A DNA stretch of 64,000 bases. It comes from an uncultured Lachnospiraceae bacterium. Lineage in GTDB: Bacteria > Bacillota > Clostridia > Lachnospirales > Lachnospiraceae. The stretch lies in the NCBI GenBank assembly GCA_910585605.1, contig CAJUFL010000004.1:1-64000 (forward strand), given 5' to 3'. A program made the translations under genes and the position numbers. This document shows, one piece after another, positions 1 to 7,736 of this stretch. Below the pieces are notes generated by a model that did not search any database, was not told the origin of the DNA, and saw nothing but the letters and a program-made list of their open reading frames with translations. Positions within the stretch are counted from its first letter, which is position 1; each line of letters begins with the position of its first letter.

Positions 1-2
1 TG

Positions 3-728
3 CGTGCAAGGTATTATAATCCGGATATCAAGCGTTTTATCAACCAGGATATCAAGGTGGGAGATATCGGAAGCAGCCAAAGTCTGAACCGTTATGCTTA
101 CTGTGAGGGGAATCCGGTCAGCATGGTGGATCCGTTTGGATTATGTGGGGGGAATGCCAATGACCAGGGGCAGACGAGCAAGTATGAAAAGTGGCATACT
201 CTCCTTGGTGCGGCAGGAATCTTCTGGGACGGCTTTGACCTGATTAACGGAGCATTATATGCGGCAGAAGGCGACTATGTCAATGCGGTAATCTCCTTTG
301 CCTGTGGAATACCGACGGTAGGAACAGTTATAGCCGGAGTAGCAAAAGCCAGCAAGGCAGTAAAAGCCATTAAAACAGCAGAAAGGATTGCGGGAGCGTG
401 CCGGACTGTCGGGAAAATAGGAAATACAGCGGCAGCAGTCAAGGCATGTTATGATACATACCAGACAGCCCAGAGGGAATGTAAGACAACAGGTGGAAAG
501 ATTGCGTATATGGCAGGGACACTGCTGGCGGGCTACGCAATGGGAAAAGCAGCGAACTGGGGAGCAGGAAAGTTAAAGAACCTTGCCGGTAAGGCAATGC
601 CGAAGCTTAAGACTGCGGTGCAGGAAGCTACTGATAGATTAGTCAACCAATTTAGTAAGAAATTTTCCACTAGTTCGTTTTATAATCGTAGAAGACCTAG
701 AGGTGCAACTTTTGAGGGTATAATATGA
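3..728 (+). CDS. RHS repeat-associated core protein, C-terminal end (5' part outside window)
   Basis: The open frame enters from the left edge and ends at TGA 726-728. The first residues form the RHS core signature that precedes the variable toxin tip: RYYNPDIKRFINQD, then SLNRYAYCEGNPV and DPFGL. A roughly 150-residue Ala/Gly/Lys-rich, partly hydrophobic pre-toxin segment follows. RHS proteins are large secreted polymorphic toxins whose core encloses a C-terminal toxin. The final 20 codons turn AT-rich, and the frame stops just as a RES-like toxin sequence continues in another frame, so the toxin tip appears disrupted. A GTG at 57 is only an internal codon. Confidence 0.85.
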   Translation, partial: RARYYNPDIKRFINQDIKVGDIGSSQSLNRYAYCEGNPVSMVDPFGLCGGNANDQGQTSKYEKWHTLLGAAGIFWDGFDLINGALYAAEGDYVNAVISFACGIPTVGTVIAGVAKASKAVKAIKTAERIAGACRTVGKIGNTAAAVKACYDTYQTAQRECKTTGGKIAYMAGTLLAGYAMGKAANWGAGKLKNLAGKAMPKLKTAVQEATDRLVNQFSKKFSTSSFYNRRRPRGATFEGII

Positions 729-967
729 TAGAAGTGTGAAAAGTACATATGATCCGCTAGAAATGAGTCAGCATACTATTGAGTCAGATTACAGATATAC
801 AGAGAAAGGTATACCAGGATTATATTTTAGTAGGGGAAAGCTATGATGTGACTCATGCTATTGGTAGATATGCATATAGTAATGGGTATAATGGAATTAT
901 TGCACCTTCGGCACGGGCTGATGGAGGAGCTAATATTATTCTTTTCAATACAAAGGGAGTAAAATAA
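724..967 (+). pseudogene. Broken RES-type toxin domain (RHS tip remnant)
   Basis: Two frames read as successive parts of one RES-like domain. The frame from 724 to a stop at 844 gives YDRSVKSTYDPLEM and then RYTEKGIPGLYFS. The frame ending at 967 gives YDVTHAIGRYAYSNGYNGII and then APSARADGGANIILFN. RES domains have an early R-S-V, a middle G-x-LY-x-S and a late GydGi-(a/y)PSaR...N-(l/i)-(v/i)-(l/i)F block, in this order. The expected residues between GLYFS and YDVTH are absent, suggesting a deletion with a frame change near 836-850. RES toxins are NAD+-consuming enzymes. Placement straight after an RHS core supports a toxin tip. The call comes from motif memory, not a search. Confidence 0.6.
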
Positions 968-969
968 TT

Positions 970-1231
970 ATGGATATGATTGAATTTTTTGCAGATGTGT
1001 ATAAGGAAGAGAATTGGACTGCATATGCAAATTGCTTTGAGAATGTAAATATACATATAGATGGGATTCCACAGGATATTGTTAATGCAGTAGTTGGTCT
1101 TTTGGGTGATGATACGGGATATAATTGGTTGCATACACCACTTCATCAATTTAAAAAATGCATTAGATTTGTTAAAAACAAAAAAAGGAGAGCGAGCATT
1201 AAAAGTTTTTATTATGCGACTGCCTACTTAG
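970..1231 (+). pseudogene. MbcA/ParS/Xre-type (DUF2384-like) antitoxin, frameshifted
   Basis: ATG 970 follows the RES fragment by 2 bp. As sequenced, the frame runs to 1281 (103 aa), but its last third looks unnatural. Removing one A from the six-A run 1153-1158 restores a typical C-terminus: HTPLHQFKNALDLLKTKKGE then RALKVFIMRLPT, stop at 1229-1231. The pattern W-L-x-TP...F...a-l-d-l-l-x-T-x-x-G-x-x-a-l is that of the MbcA/ParS/Xre C-terminal domain, found in antitoxins of RES toxins. That pairing independently supports the RES call next door. The extra A could be a real mutation or a read error. The domain is shorter than the usual two-domain antitoxin. Confidence 0.55.
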
Positions 1232-1316
1232 GTAAGTCAAGGAGACAGGAATGTAATTTTGATAGTAATTCAGCATTTTAAATAGAAAATATTAATATTA
1301 TGGAAAGAAAAATATT

Positions 1317-1853
1317 ATGGATATAAATTATGCTGTTGAATTACAACAAATATTAAAGAAGCCGAATAAAGTATATTCAATTGGTACAAAAGACAAATGG
1401 AATAGGGTACAAAAAGAATTAGGTAGTTCTTTTCCTAAAGATTATATTAATTTTATTGATTATTATGGAACAGGAGGCATAGGAGATTTTTTGTGGTTTT
1501 TGACACTATTTGAGGAGGACTTAAATGTTAATTATAAAAAACGAAGTAGTGTTATGTTGGATGCATATCAAGAATCAAAACAAAAACTTCCAGAATATTA
1601 TTCTCATAATTTATATCCGGAAGATAATGGTTTACTTCCATTTGCTTATACTGATAATGGTGATGAATTGTATTGGTTGACAAAAGGAAAACCTGAGCAA
1701 TGGCATGTTGTGATATATGAATCACGTTCGCCGAAATTTTATTATTACGCTATGGGGTTAATAGAGTTTTTATATAAGATAGTAAAAAAACTAATGTCGT
1801 GTGAAATATTTGATGATGATATGTTCTATTCTGGTATGAGAATATTGCAGTGA
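1317..1853 (+). CDS. SMI1/KNR4 (SUKH-1) family immunity protein
   Basis: This 178-residue protein has the SUKH layout: W-x-x-V/Q-x-x-LG-x-x-FP-x-DY-x-x-F near residues 28-47, YGTGGIGDFLWFL near 50-62, then LLPFAYTDNGDELYWLT near 103-119 and a W-H-V-V strand. SUKH-1 proteins commonly act as cytoplasmic immunity proteins against contact-dependent toxins. It lies in a toxin-immunity graveyard downstream of the RHS tip and is AT-rich like its neighbours, as expected for horizontally shuffled immunity genes. Its cognate toxin is not identifiable here. There is a fair ribosome site (GGAAAG) ahead of ATG 1317. The frame is intact. Confidence 0.8.
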   Translation: MDINYAVELQQILKKPNKVYSIGTKDKWNRVQKELGSSFPKDYINFIDYYGTGGIGDFLWFLTLFEEDLNVNYKKRSSVMLDAYQESKQKLPEYYSHNLYPEDNGLLPFAYTDNGDELYWLTKGKPEQWHVVIYESRSPKFYYYAMGLIEFLYKIVKKLMSCEIFDDDMFYSGMRILQ

Positions 1854-2197
1854 AGATAGAGTAGTTATATGATTGCGACTGTGAGATGGTTTGCTGTTTG
1901 CTATAGATGAGTACTATTTCTAGTTTGGGAAAAATAAAACCATATTTATAGTAATTGATTTATGTGCATTAATGTATTAAATCCTCACTTTATTGAAGGG
2001 AAAATATTCAGTCTGATAGAAAGTGTGGGAAGTTAGTATTTTGCTTACCATTAATATCAAATTTGATTAATATAATTATAATTAAATATTTTTAAAGATT
2101 AACATGACAGGTGTAGGATTTTAAATATGGAAGATATTTAATATAAATGTTTTGTGGTCTATGTAAGCAATGTTGGAAGTGGTGAGGTGTCAAGTAG
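1854..2197. other. AT-rich stretch without a recognisable gene
   Basis: About 340 bp between the SUKH gene and the Fic fragment. Stops occur in all frames and no motif was recognised. It is probably decayed coding sequence belonging to the toxin/immunity region. No clear terminator was seen. Confidence 0.5.
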
Positions 2198-2583
2198 ATA
2201 AATCCAAATTCTGATATGGTTGTAGAAAAATCAAAAGAAACATATTATGAAGTGTTACAGGATAGTTCTATTAATTGGCATAAGAATACAAATGATCATA
2301 TGCCATTTGTTAGGTATACATTAGGAACAATAATTAATGCATATAAAGACTTCGAAGAGAGAATTGTTTTACTTGAAAAGAAAAAATGACTTCTCCAGAA
2401 CGAGTGTATAGTGTTATTGAGCGTTCTTTAGTAAAACTGGGCAAGTCAGATATTATGATACTTTGTCTGGAACTGAGTCAAAAGGCTATCGAAAGGGTGT
2501 TGAAAAAATTGGCAGATGAAGGCAAGATAGTAAAAGTGGGTGCAGGTAAAAGTACAACATATGCAGATGTGAAAAGGTTATAA
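2198..2583 (+). pseudogene. Fic family protein, C-terminal fragment with frameshift
   Basis: The frame 2198-2389 reads TYYEVLQDSSINWHKNTNDH, then PFVRYTLGTIINAYKDFEER, and stops at TGA 2387. The next frame, from 2386, continues with SPERVYSVIERSLVKLGKSD and a winged-helix-like end containing LADEGKIVKVGAGKSTTY. Together these match the post-catalytic region of Fic proteins that end in a winged helix. Adding one A to the A-run 2381-2386 joins the frames. The catalytic HPFxDGNGR region is missing, so this is a remnant. The intact Fic gene at 2838 is a different type. Confidence 0.65.
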
Positions 2584-2588
2584 TCTCT

Positions 2589-2657
2589 TATGAGTATGAC
2601 TGCACAGGAAATGTGACCAAAGTCAGACTAAAGGGAGCCGTGACGGTACCGTTATGA
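2589..2657 (+). pseudogene. RHS/YD-repeat scrap
   Basis: Codons from 2589 read YEYDCTGNVTKVRLKGAV and stop at 2655. The Y-x-YD-x-x-GN-x-T pattern is the YD repeat of RHS proteins. It probably marks the end of a former displaced RHS tip cassette. Confidence 0.5.
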
Positions 2658-2745
2658 GGTATATTTATTATATAAATAGATTCTTTCATCAATAGGCTTT
2701 ACATTGTCTTGATAAAAAACTATTGTTTTATTTGGAATGCCTTGC

Positions 2746-2801
2746 ATTATTCCGATAAACTTTAAAGTATTATTCCGATAAGGTCGATATTATTCCGATA
2801 A
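2746..2801 (+). repeat. Three direct copies of ATTATTCCGATAA upstream of the Fic gene
   Basis: Identical 13-mers lie at 2746-2758, 2769-2781 and 2789-2801 (start spacing 23 and 20 bp, about two helical turns). The last copy lies just upstream of a consensus -10. This arrangement suggests operator sites; the Fic protein carries an N-terminal HTH that could be the binder. Confidence 0.75.
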
Positions 2802-2806
2802 AGTGG

Positions 2807-2830
2807 TATAATAAATATTAGATTGGAGGA
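2807..2830 (+). promoter_or_regulatory. -10 element and ribosome site for the Fic gene
   Basis: TATAAT at 2807-2812, with no good -35 at 17 bp upstream, where the third ATTATTCCGATAA repeat lies instead. The ribosome site TTGGAGGA (2823-2830) is 7 bp before ATG 2838. Confidence 0.55.
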
Positions 2831-2837
2831 ATAGTAT

Positions 2838-3737
2838 ATGTTTATGACAGTAAAACAGGCTGCTGAAAAATGGGGTATTTCTGATAGAAGAATTCGAGTC
2901 CTGTGTTCTGAGGGTAAAATTCCCGGAGCCTATCAGGAAGGACGAGGTTGGAAAATTCCTATTGATGCAGATAAACCAGCAGATGGACGATACAAATCAA
3001 GAGAAAGTATTCTTTCACAAATTGACCGCAAGAAAAAAGAATTGGACAATAGAAGGCCTTTAACGGAAGGAGAACTTGAAAGGCTGAATGAAGAGTTTAT
3101 TGTGGAATACACATATAATTCAAATGCCATTGAAGGGAATACACTTACTTTACGAGAAACTGACTTGGTACTAAAGGGTCTTACAATTGATAAAAGACCG
3201 TTAAAAGACCATATGGAGGCAGTTGGACACAAAGAAGCTTTTGAGTTTGTAATTGAGCTGGTAAAAGACAATGTAACAATTAGCGAGCGTATTATAAAAC
3301 AGATTCATTATCTTGTGCTTGCTGATAAAAAGGAAGACCGTGGTGTATATCGCAGAATTCCGGTTCATATTATGGGCGCATATCATGAACCAGTGCAGCC
3401 ATATCTCATTGAACCTAAAATGGAACAGTTACTGCATGATTTTGCAGAAAATAATGAGCATATAGTAACGAAGCTGGCCCGTTTTCATATTGAATTTGAA
3501 GGAATTCATCCATTTATTGATGGGAATGGAAGAACAGGAAGACTTTTAGTTAATTTGGAACTGATGAAAGCAGGATATCCACCAATTGACATCAAGTTTA
3601 CGGACAGAATAGCGTATTACGATGCATTTGATGAATATCATGTAAAACACAATCTTTCCGCAATGGAAAACCTGTTTGCAGGATATATCAATTCAAGATT
3701 GGAGTTGTATTTGAAAATATTGCAGGAACAACGCTGA
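2838..3737 (+). CDS. Fic family AMPylase-type protein with N-terminal excisionase/MerR-like HTH
   Basis: 299 aa. Residues 1-45 form a small winged-helix/excisionase-like HTH (TVKQAAEKWGISDRRIRVLC then GKIPGAY and GWKIP). Residues 75-280 are a Fic domain. The complete catalytic motif HPFIDGNGRTGR lies near 224-235, and the auto-inhibitory helix motif SNAIEGN (S-x-x-x-E-G) is near 93-99, N-terminal to the core, so this is a class II Fic protein. Such proteins transfer AMP or related groups to target hydroxyls, restrained by the inhibitory Glu. No separate antitoxin is needed or seen. The HTH and the three upstream repeats suggest self-regulation. Confidence 0.9.
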   Translation: MFMTVKQAAEKWGISDRRIRVLCSEGKIPGAYQEGRGWKIPIDADKPADGRYKSRESILSQIDRKKKELDNRRPLTEGELERLNEEFIVEYTYNSNAIEGNTLTLRETDLVLKGLTIDKRPLKDHMEAVGHKEAFEFVIELVKDNVTISERIIKQIHYLVLADKKEDRGVYRRIPVHIMGAYHEPVQPYLIEPKMEQLLHDFAENNEHIVTKLARFHIEFEGIHPFIDGNGRTGRLLVNLELMKAGYPPIDIKFTDRIAYYDAFDEYHVKHNLSAMENLFAGYINSRLELYLKILQEQR

Positions 3738-4236
3738 TGCGCTTTTAAGAAAACGAAGCATCTGTTCAGAATGAATAGGTGCTCTTTTGCGTTAAAAAGA
3801 AATTACGCTATTTATTAAATGAGAATTATTACAAGGTAGTTTCCAAGGTAGGAAACTACCTTGTCAGACGGGGTTTGAATACTTTGTACCAAGTCTTTTT
3901 CGAAGCGGGTAACATTATACTCTGCAATCATGCCATATACATCAGACAGTGCGAATACTGTATAAAAGCAGGTTAGCACAAACAGGCAGTATCAGAAACT
4001 GTTCCAGTGTTCTTTATAGATGGAAATGATACTTCCTGCCATAAAAAAGAGAGAAGAAGTAAAAACCATAAGGCAAAAACCGTAAAAATGTCAAATGGTA
4101 GACTTGACTATACAGTCTCATCCGGTAGGCACAGGAAGCAATCATTACAAATATGGTCACAGCGATGGGTTACCAAAGGTAGTGGATTTTTTTACCTGCT
4201 CATTGAGCTCGCTGCTATATAAAGTACTGATTAATT
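3738..4236. other. Roughly 500 bp without a recognisable gene
   Basis: Short frames exist (for example 3779-3976 and 4007-4222), but none has a credible ribosome site or family resemblance. The region holds the perfect inverted repeat at 3832-3863. It separates the toxin-like locus from the BlaI/BlaR pair. Confidence 0.5.
3832..3863. repeat. Perfect 13-bp inverted repeat (hairpin)
   Basis: CAAGGTAGTTTCC at 3832-3844 and its exact complement GGAAACTACCTTG at 3851-3863 enclose the six-base loop AAGGTA. No T-run follows on either strand, so it is not a standard terminator. It lies 95 bp after the Fic stop. Confidence 0.8.
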
Positions 4237-4303
4237 GGTTGACAGTAGTCATACAAATGTGCTATATTATATTCAGGTTGACAGTAGTCATACGAATGGA
4301 GGG
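4237..4303 (+). promoter_or_regulatory. blaI promoter with duplicated operator-like 23-mer
   Basis: GGTTGACAGTAGTCATAC followed by A/G and AATG occurs at 4237-4259 and again at 4276-4298 (one mismatch). The first copy contains -35 TTGACA (4239-4244), matched by TATATT (4263-4268) at 18 bp. The second copy covers the start region just before ribosome site GGAGGG (4298-4303). Paired sites over -35 and +1 fit BlaI/MecI-type autorepression. Confidence 0.75.
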
Positions 4304-4308
4304 ACAAT

Positions 4309-4695
4309 ATGTCGGATAAAAGTATTATTTTACAGCAGAGTGAATGGATTATTATGGAGAGATTGTGGGAGGAAAGTCCGAGAACCATTATGCAGTTATA
4401 TCATGCATTGAAAGAAAATCCCGGATGGAGTAAGAGCACAGTCAACACGCTGCTTGGAAGAATGGTGGATAAAGGGATTCTTTATTATCAGGAAGGAGAA
4501 AAGGCAAAGCAGTATTTTCCTAATGTAAACCGGGAGGATGCAGCACTGGCAGAAACAGAAAGTCTGCTGGACAGAGTATATAGAGGTTCTGTTAGTATGA
4601 TGATGAGTACTCTGGTAAAGAAAAAGGATTTCAGCAAAGAAGAGATTGAAGAGCTTTATGGAATTTTGAAAGGATTGGAGGAGAAGGATGGTTGA
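4309..4695 (+). CDS. blaI: BlaI/MecI/CopY family transcriptional repressor
   Basis: 128 aa, a normal length for the family. The N-terminal winged helix is clear: SEWIIMERLWEESPRTIMQL, then a recognition region GWSKSTVNTLLGRMVDKGIL and wing YYQEGEKAKQYFPNV. The C-terminal part is the usual dimerisation helix pair (SLLDRVYRGSVSMMMSTLVK). BlaI-type repressors are inactivated by a partner membrane metalloprotease. The stop overlaps the start of the BlaR1-like gene by 8 bp, a typical coupled pair. Likely autoregulated through the two repeated sites upstream. The symbol denotes the family; a beta-lactam link is not shown. Confidence 0.9.
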   Translation: MSDKSIILQQSEWIIMERLWEESPRTIMQLYHALKENPGWSKSTVNTLLGRMVDKGILYYQEGEKAKQYFPNVNREDAALAETESLLDRVYRGSVSMMMSTLVKKKDFSKEEIEELYGILKGLEEKDG

Positions 4696-6721
4696 ACGTA
4701 TCATTACCCTGACTATATTTATCTGTTTGGTGTTTCTGCTTCGCAGTGTGTTTTATAACAGAATTTCTAAATGCCTTTGTTATGCAATGTGGCTGGTGGC
4801 AGCACTATATTTATTAATGCCAGTGCAGTCATTTCCCAATTCATTTCAGGTAATGAATATCATTTACCAGATAGCAGATATAGAAAACGGATTTCAAATA
4901 GGAAGCCGACAAAAAGGTACAGAGGAATATTCTAAGGACACACCATCTGATGCTCCGGAAGATGCCATATCCTTGGAAGTACTGGGAACTGTAATGACTG
5001 ACAGGGATGAAAGTGATTTATTGGAAGCAGGAAAACAGTCAGCATTAAGGGCAGAATCAGACGAAGAAAAGAATGTTCATGGCACAATGATAATACCAGC
5101 ATATTTATCAGGATGCGAAAGCCGGATAAAAGGAATCTGGATATTGGGGAGCATAATCTGCGGGATAGTGTTTTTAGCCGGTAATTTCCATTTTGGAAAA
5201 AGACTCCGAAAAGACCGCCAGAGATTGCAGATGGATTGGAATCATATGGAAAAATCTGGTTATAAGCCGATTCCTGTTTACCGGACAAAGGAGGTGAATA
5301 CACCATGTCTGTTTGGTGTATTGCATCCGGCGGTTTATTTTCCTGAGAAGGGAATAGAGTTTGGGAATACAGGGAAAGAGATGGAAGCATATCATTATGT
5401 GCTGGCACATGAATACATGCATTATATGCATAAGGATCATTTATGGGTGCTGCTTCGGTGTTTGTGTGTTATTTTGTACTGGTATCATCCCCTTGTCTGG
5501 GCGGCGGCATTTTTATCAAAACGTGACAGTGAATTTGCCTGTGATGAAAGTGTAATCCGCCATTATGACAAACGGGAAAGAAAGGCATATGGCGAAACAC
5601 TGATTTTGATTGGGACACAGGAAAAGTCTGCCACGCAGCTGCTTACATGTGCAACCGGAATGACCGGGGGAAGGCAGGAATTAAAAAAACGGATTACTCT
5701 GATAGCAAATCCAAGGAAGCTTCGGCTGGGAACTGCGGTTCTTGTATGTGTTCTGCTGTTTGGTGTGACAGGATGTACCATTGGCGGTTCCCGGCAAAAT
5801 AGTGGTAAGACCGGGAATGAGAATAATGATTACATAGACAGCACAAAGAAAAATGAGGCAGATACGGCTCAGACAGAAAATCAGAACGAAACCAAAAAGA
5901 ATGAAGCAAACAAGAACGAAAACCCAGAAAAAGAAGACGGTTCACAGTTATTGACAGACCCGGTTACTGATCAAGTGTGTATTTTGGTTTATCCGGACGA
6001 ACCCGGCATCGACTGGGGCTACTATGTTGTGGGCGAAGACAAGCAGACAAGGCTTCAGGAACTGATAAACAATCTGGATATCACCAAAATTTACTATGAA
6101 ATGGAGAATTTAGGAAATGATCCGAAGGCAGTGTATCATGAGCATTATGAAGGAATGAAAGAGAATATCAAAAGCCTTGGATGCAGTGTTACATATCAGG
6201 GAACAGAGTGGGAATTATACAGTAATGGTTATTTGCTAAGCAGACCTCCGGGCGAGGGTGAAAGCGACCTATGGGGTGCCCAAAGCGAGGAACTGAGTAC
6301 CATGGTATGGCAGATAGCAAGTGAGAAATTTGGATATGAGGAATTTTCTCCGGAGGAGATAAAGAATATTCAATCCGCCACATTAACTTATATTGGCATG
6401 CGCAGACAGCAGAATGGTGAACAGCATACGCAGACAATTGAGGAACGGGAAATACTGGATATTCTGGAAGAACAGCTTTCTCATGCAGAGGAAATACAGG
6501 GTGCCTCAGCCTGTCCTTTTTACGAAGCCGTTTTGACACTGGAGCTGGAAAGCGGAAAGCTCATAAAAATGTCCCTGGCAACAGACAGCTGCTCCATGTT
6601 CAGGGTGAACGGAATCTACTATGATTATATGCCAGAGGGAGCACTGAATATTAACCCTGACGATATTGGATATAATGGGGTATTATACGAATATTTTGAC
6701 GAGATTCCGATACCGAAATGA
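4688..6721 (+). CDS. BlaR1-type M56 membrane metalloprotease sensor with non-PBP C-terminal domain
   Basis: 677 aa. There are N-terminal membrane helices (residues 1-40), another near 150-165, a cytoplasmic-facing M56 peptidase with zinc motif HEYMH near 241-245 and ESVIRHY-like third-ligand region (FACDESVIRHYDK), and a helix near 340-360. A low-complexity Lys/Asn/Glu linker (370-420) and a 250-residue extracytoplasmic domain follow. That domain shows no SxxK/SxN/KTG penicillin-binding motifs, so the signal is probably not a beta-lactam acylating the sensor. No regulated target is visible downstream because a terminator follows directly. Family confidence is high; ligand unknown. Confidence 0.85.
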   Translation: MVERIITLTIFICLVFLLRSVFYNRISKCLCYAMWLVAALYLLMPVQSFPNSFQVMNIIYQIADIENGFQIGSRQKGTEEYSKDTPSDAPEDAISLEVLGTVMTDRDESDLLEAGKQSALRAESDEEKNVHGTMIIPAYLSGCESRIKGIWILGSIICGIVFLAGNFHFGKRLRKDRQRLQMDWNHMEKSGYKPIPVYRTKEVNTPCLFGVLHPAVYFPEKGIEFGNTGKEMEAYHYVLAHEYMHYMHKDHLWVLLRCLCVILYWYHPLVWAAAFLSKRDSEFACDESVIRHYDKRERKAYGETLILIGTQEKSATQLLTCATGMTGGRQELKKRITLIANPRKLRLGTAVLVCVLLFGVTGCTIGGSRQNSGKTGNENNDYIDSTKKNEADTAQTENQNETKKNEANKNENPEKEDGSQLLTDPVTDQVCILVYPDEPGIDWGYYVVGEDKQTRLQELINNLDITKIYYEMENLGNDPKAVYHEHYEGMKENIKSLGCSVTYQGTEWELYSNGYLLSRPPGEGESDLWGAQSEELSTMVWQIASEKFGYEEFSPEEIKNIQSATLTYIGMRRQQNGEQHTQTIEEREILDILEEQLSHAEEIQGASACPFYEAVLTLELESGKLIKMSLATDSCSMFRVNGIYYDYMPEGALNINPDDIGYNGVLYEYFDEIPIPK

Positions 6722-6753
6722 TATCGGATAGACATATTTCCCAAAAGAAAATA

Positions 6754-6807
6754 AAATGCACCCTCATGCCGGAAAGGATATCATATCCGGTTGGGGTGCA
6801 TTTTTTT
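6754..6807. terminator. Bidirectional terminator between convergent genes
   Basis: AAATGCACCC...CCGGA pairs with TCCGG...GGGTGCATTT, with a T-run on the plus strand and A/T-rich flank on the other. It sits between blaR1-like (+) and the PH-domain gene (-). Confidence 0.8.
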
Positions 6808-7174
6808 AATCTAATTCATTCTCATGGTCATCATCCATATATTCCCGGTTGGTAACCCGTTTGACATCTCGCTGGGCTTCAACCAGCTGAGATAATTGTT
6901 CCTTTACATCCTTTGGATTTTTGACACTGAGAATATCAAAATCTCCAAGAGACTTATCAGCAGAGCAACAGTGAATTGTACCTACACCAAAGATTCTCTG
7001 ACCAAAGGATCTGGTAAGGGATACATCCATGATCCGGTATAACCGTACTTCATCTTCTTTCTTGTTCAAAAAGCCCTGTTCAATAAATAAGCGCTCCTCT
7101 GACAGCATGTATTTTGTAAAGGATAGCGGTAATCCAAACAAAGTTCTTTTTCTATCACTCCATACATAATCCAT
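6806..7174 (-). CDS. Bacterial PH-like domain protein
   Basis: 122 aa. The core pattern fits bacterial PH (YdbS/YdbT, DUF304-like) domains: FTKYMLSEERLFIEQGFLNK, then EVRLYRIMDVSLTRSFGQRI with GTIHCCS and FDILSVKNPKDVKEQL. These have a characteristic lYRI.dv...s..qRifG.G.i strand pattern. No membrane helix is present, unlike many relatives. The acidic C-terminal tail ends DDDHENELD. Ribosome site GGGAGG lies 9-10 bases upstream of the start at 7174. Function unknown; probably monocistronic. Confidence 0.7.
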   Translation of the reverse strand: MDYVWSDRKRTLFGLPLSFTKYMLSEERLFIEQGFLNKKEDEVRLYRIMDVSLTRSFGQRIFGVGTIHCCSADKSLGDFDILSVKNPKDVKEQLSQLVEAQRDVKRVTNREYMDDDHENELD

Positions 7175-7284
7175 AATCTGTTTTCCTCCCGATCGATATT
7201 GTGTATTAAATCATTATAAAACTGCAATTTATTATAATGGATAAGTTTCAATAAAACAATAGCATAATAAATGTAAGCGTCTGC

Positions 7285-7734
7285 TTATTCTCCGACAGAC
7301 TGGACACTTGCAACAGAAGAGTCACCTTTTTGGGCCTGTTCAATGACAGCAGCGACCAATTTTTCAAAATTCTTCCCGGAGCTGGATGCGCCTGTAATCA
7401 TATCCACTTTTGTATCTTTTTGTCCGTCAATTAACTGCTGGACATATTCTCTTGTGTATTTGTTTGGATAGGTTTTGGATACCGGTTCCATGTTTCGCAT
7501 ATATTCATTGTCCCATGCCTTGATAAAGCCACTTTCATTTTTGGCATTAAATTCTACAGAAACAATTTTATCATTTTTTACAAAGATACATACATATTCT
7601 CTCCAACCATATGACAATTCGGCCATTTGGGCAGTATAGTAGCCGTCTTTCATTTTATTTCCTGCCTTGCAGCCTGTTAAAATCATGGAGAATAATGTTA
7701 GTGTAAGTAAAAAGATTAGGTGTTTTTTCTTCAT
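7285..7734 (-). CDS. FMN-binding domain lipoprotein
   Basis: 149 aa. There is a lipoprotein signal peptide with lipobox LTGC (Cys22). The FMN-binding fold follows: DGYYTAQM at the start, a V/I-rich strand region, and DMITGASSSGKNF near residues 110-122, which resembles the D-x-x-(T/S)GA-(T/S) flavinylation motif of FMN-binding domains. These are extracytoplasmic flavin carriers, often flavinylated by ApbE (not seen here). Its start lies only 2 bp after the stop of the chemoreceptor gene, so the two are probably co-transcribed. The C-terminal tail is Ser/Val rich. Confidence 0.8.
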   Translation of the reverse strand: MKKKHLIFLLTLTLFSMILTGCKAGNKMKDGYYTAQMAELSYGWREYVCIFVKNDKIVSVEFNAKNESGFIKAWDNEYMRNMEPVSKTYPNKYTREYVQQLIDGQKDTKVDMITGASSSGKNFEKLVAAVIEQAQKGDSSVASVQSVGE

Positions 7735-7736
7735 AA

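Noticed and set aside
853..1149. Minus-strand 98-codon frame across the RES/antitoxin region
   Set aside because: Antisense to coding remnants; low-complexity Ile/Cys composition.
3779..4319. Short plus-strand frames between the Fic gene and blaI
   Set aside because: No ribosome sites, no motif; one overlaps the blaI promoter.
4688..6721. Beta-lactam resistance operon
   Set aside because: The sensor shows no penicillin-binding motifs and there is no beta-lactamase or mecA-like gene nearby.
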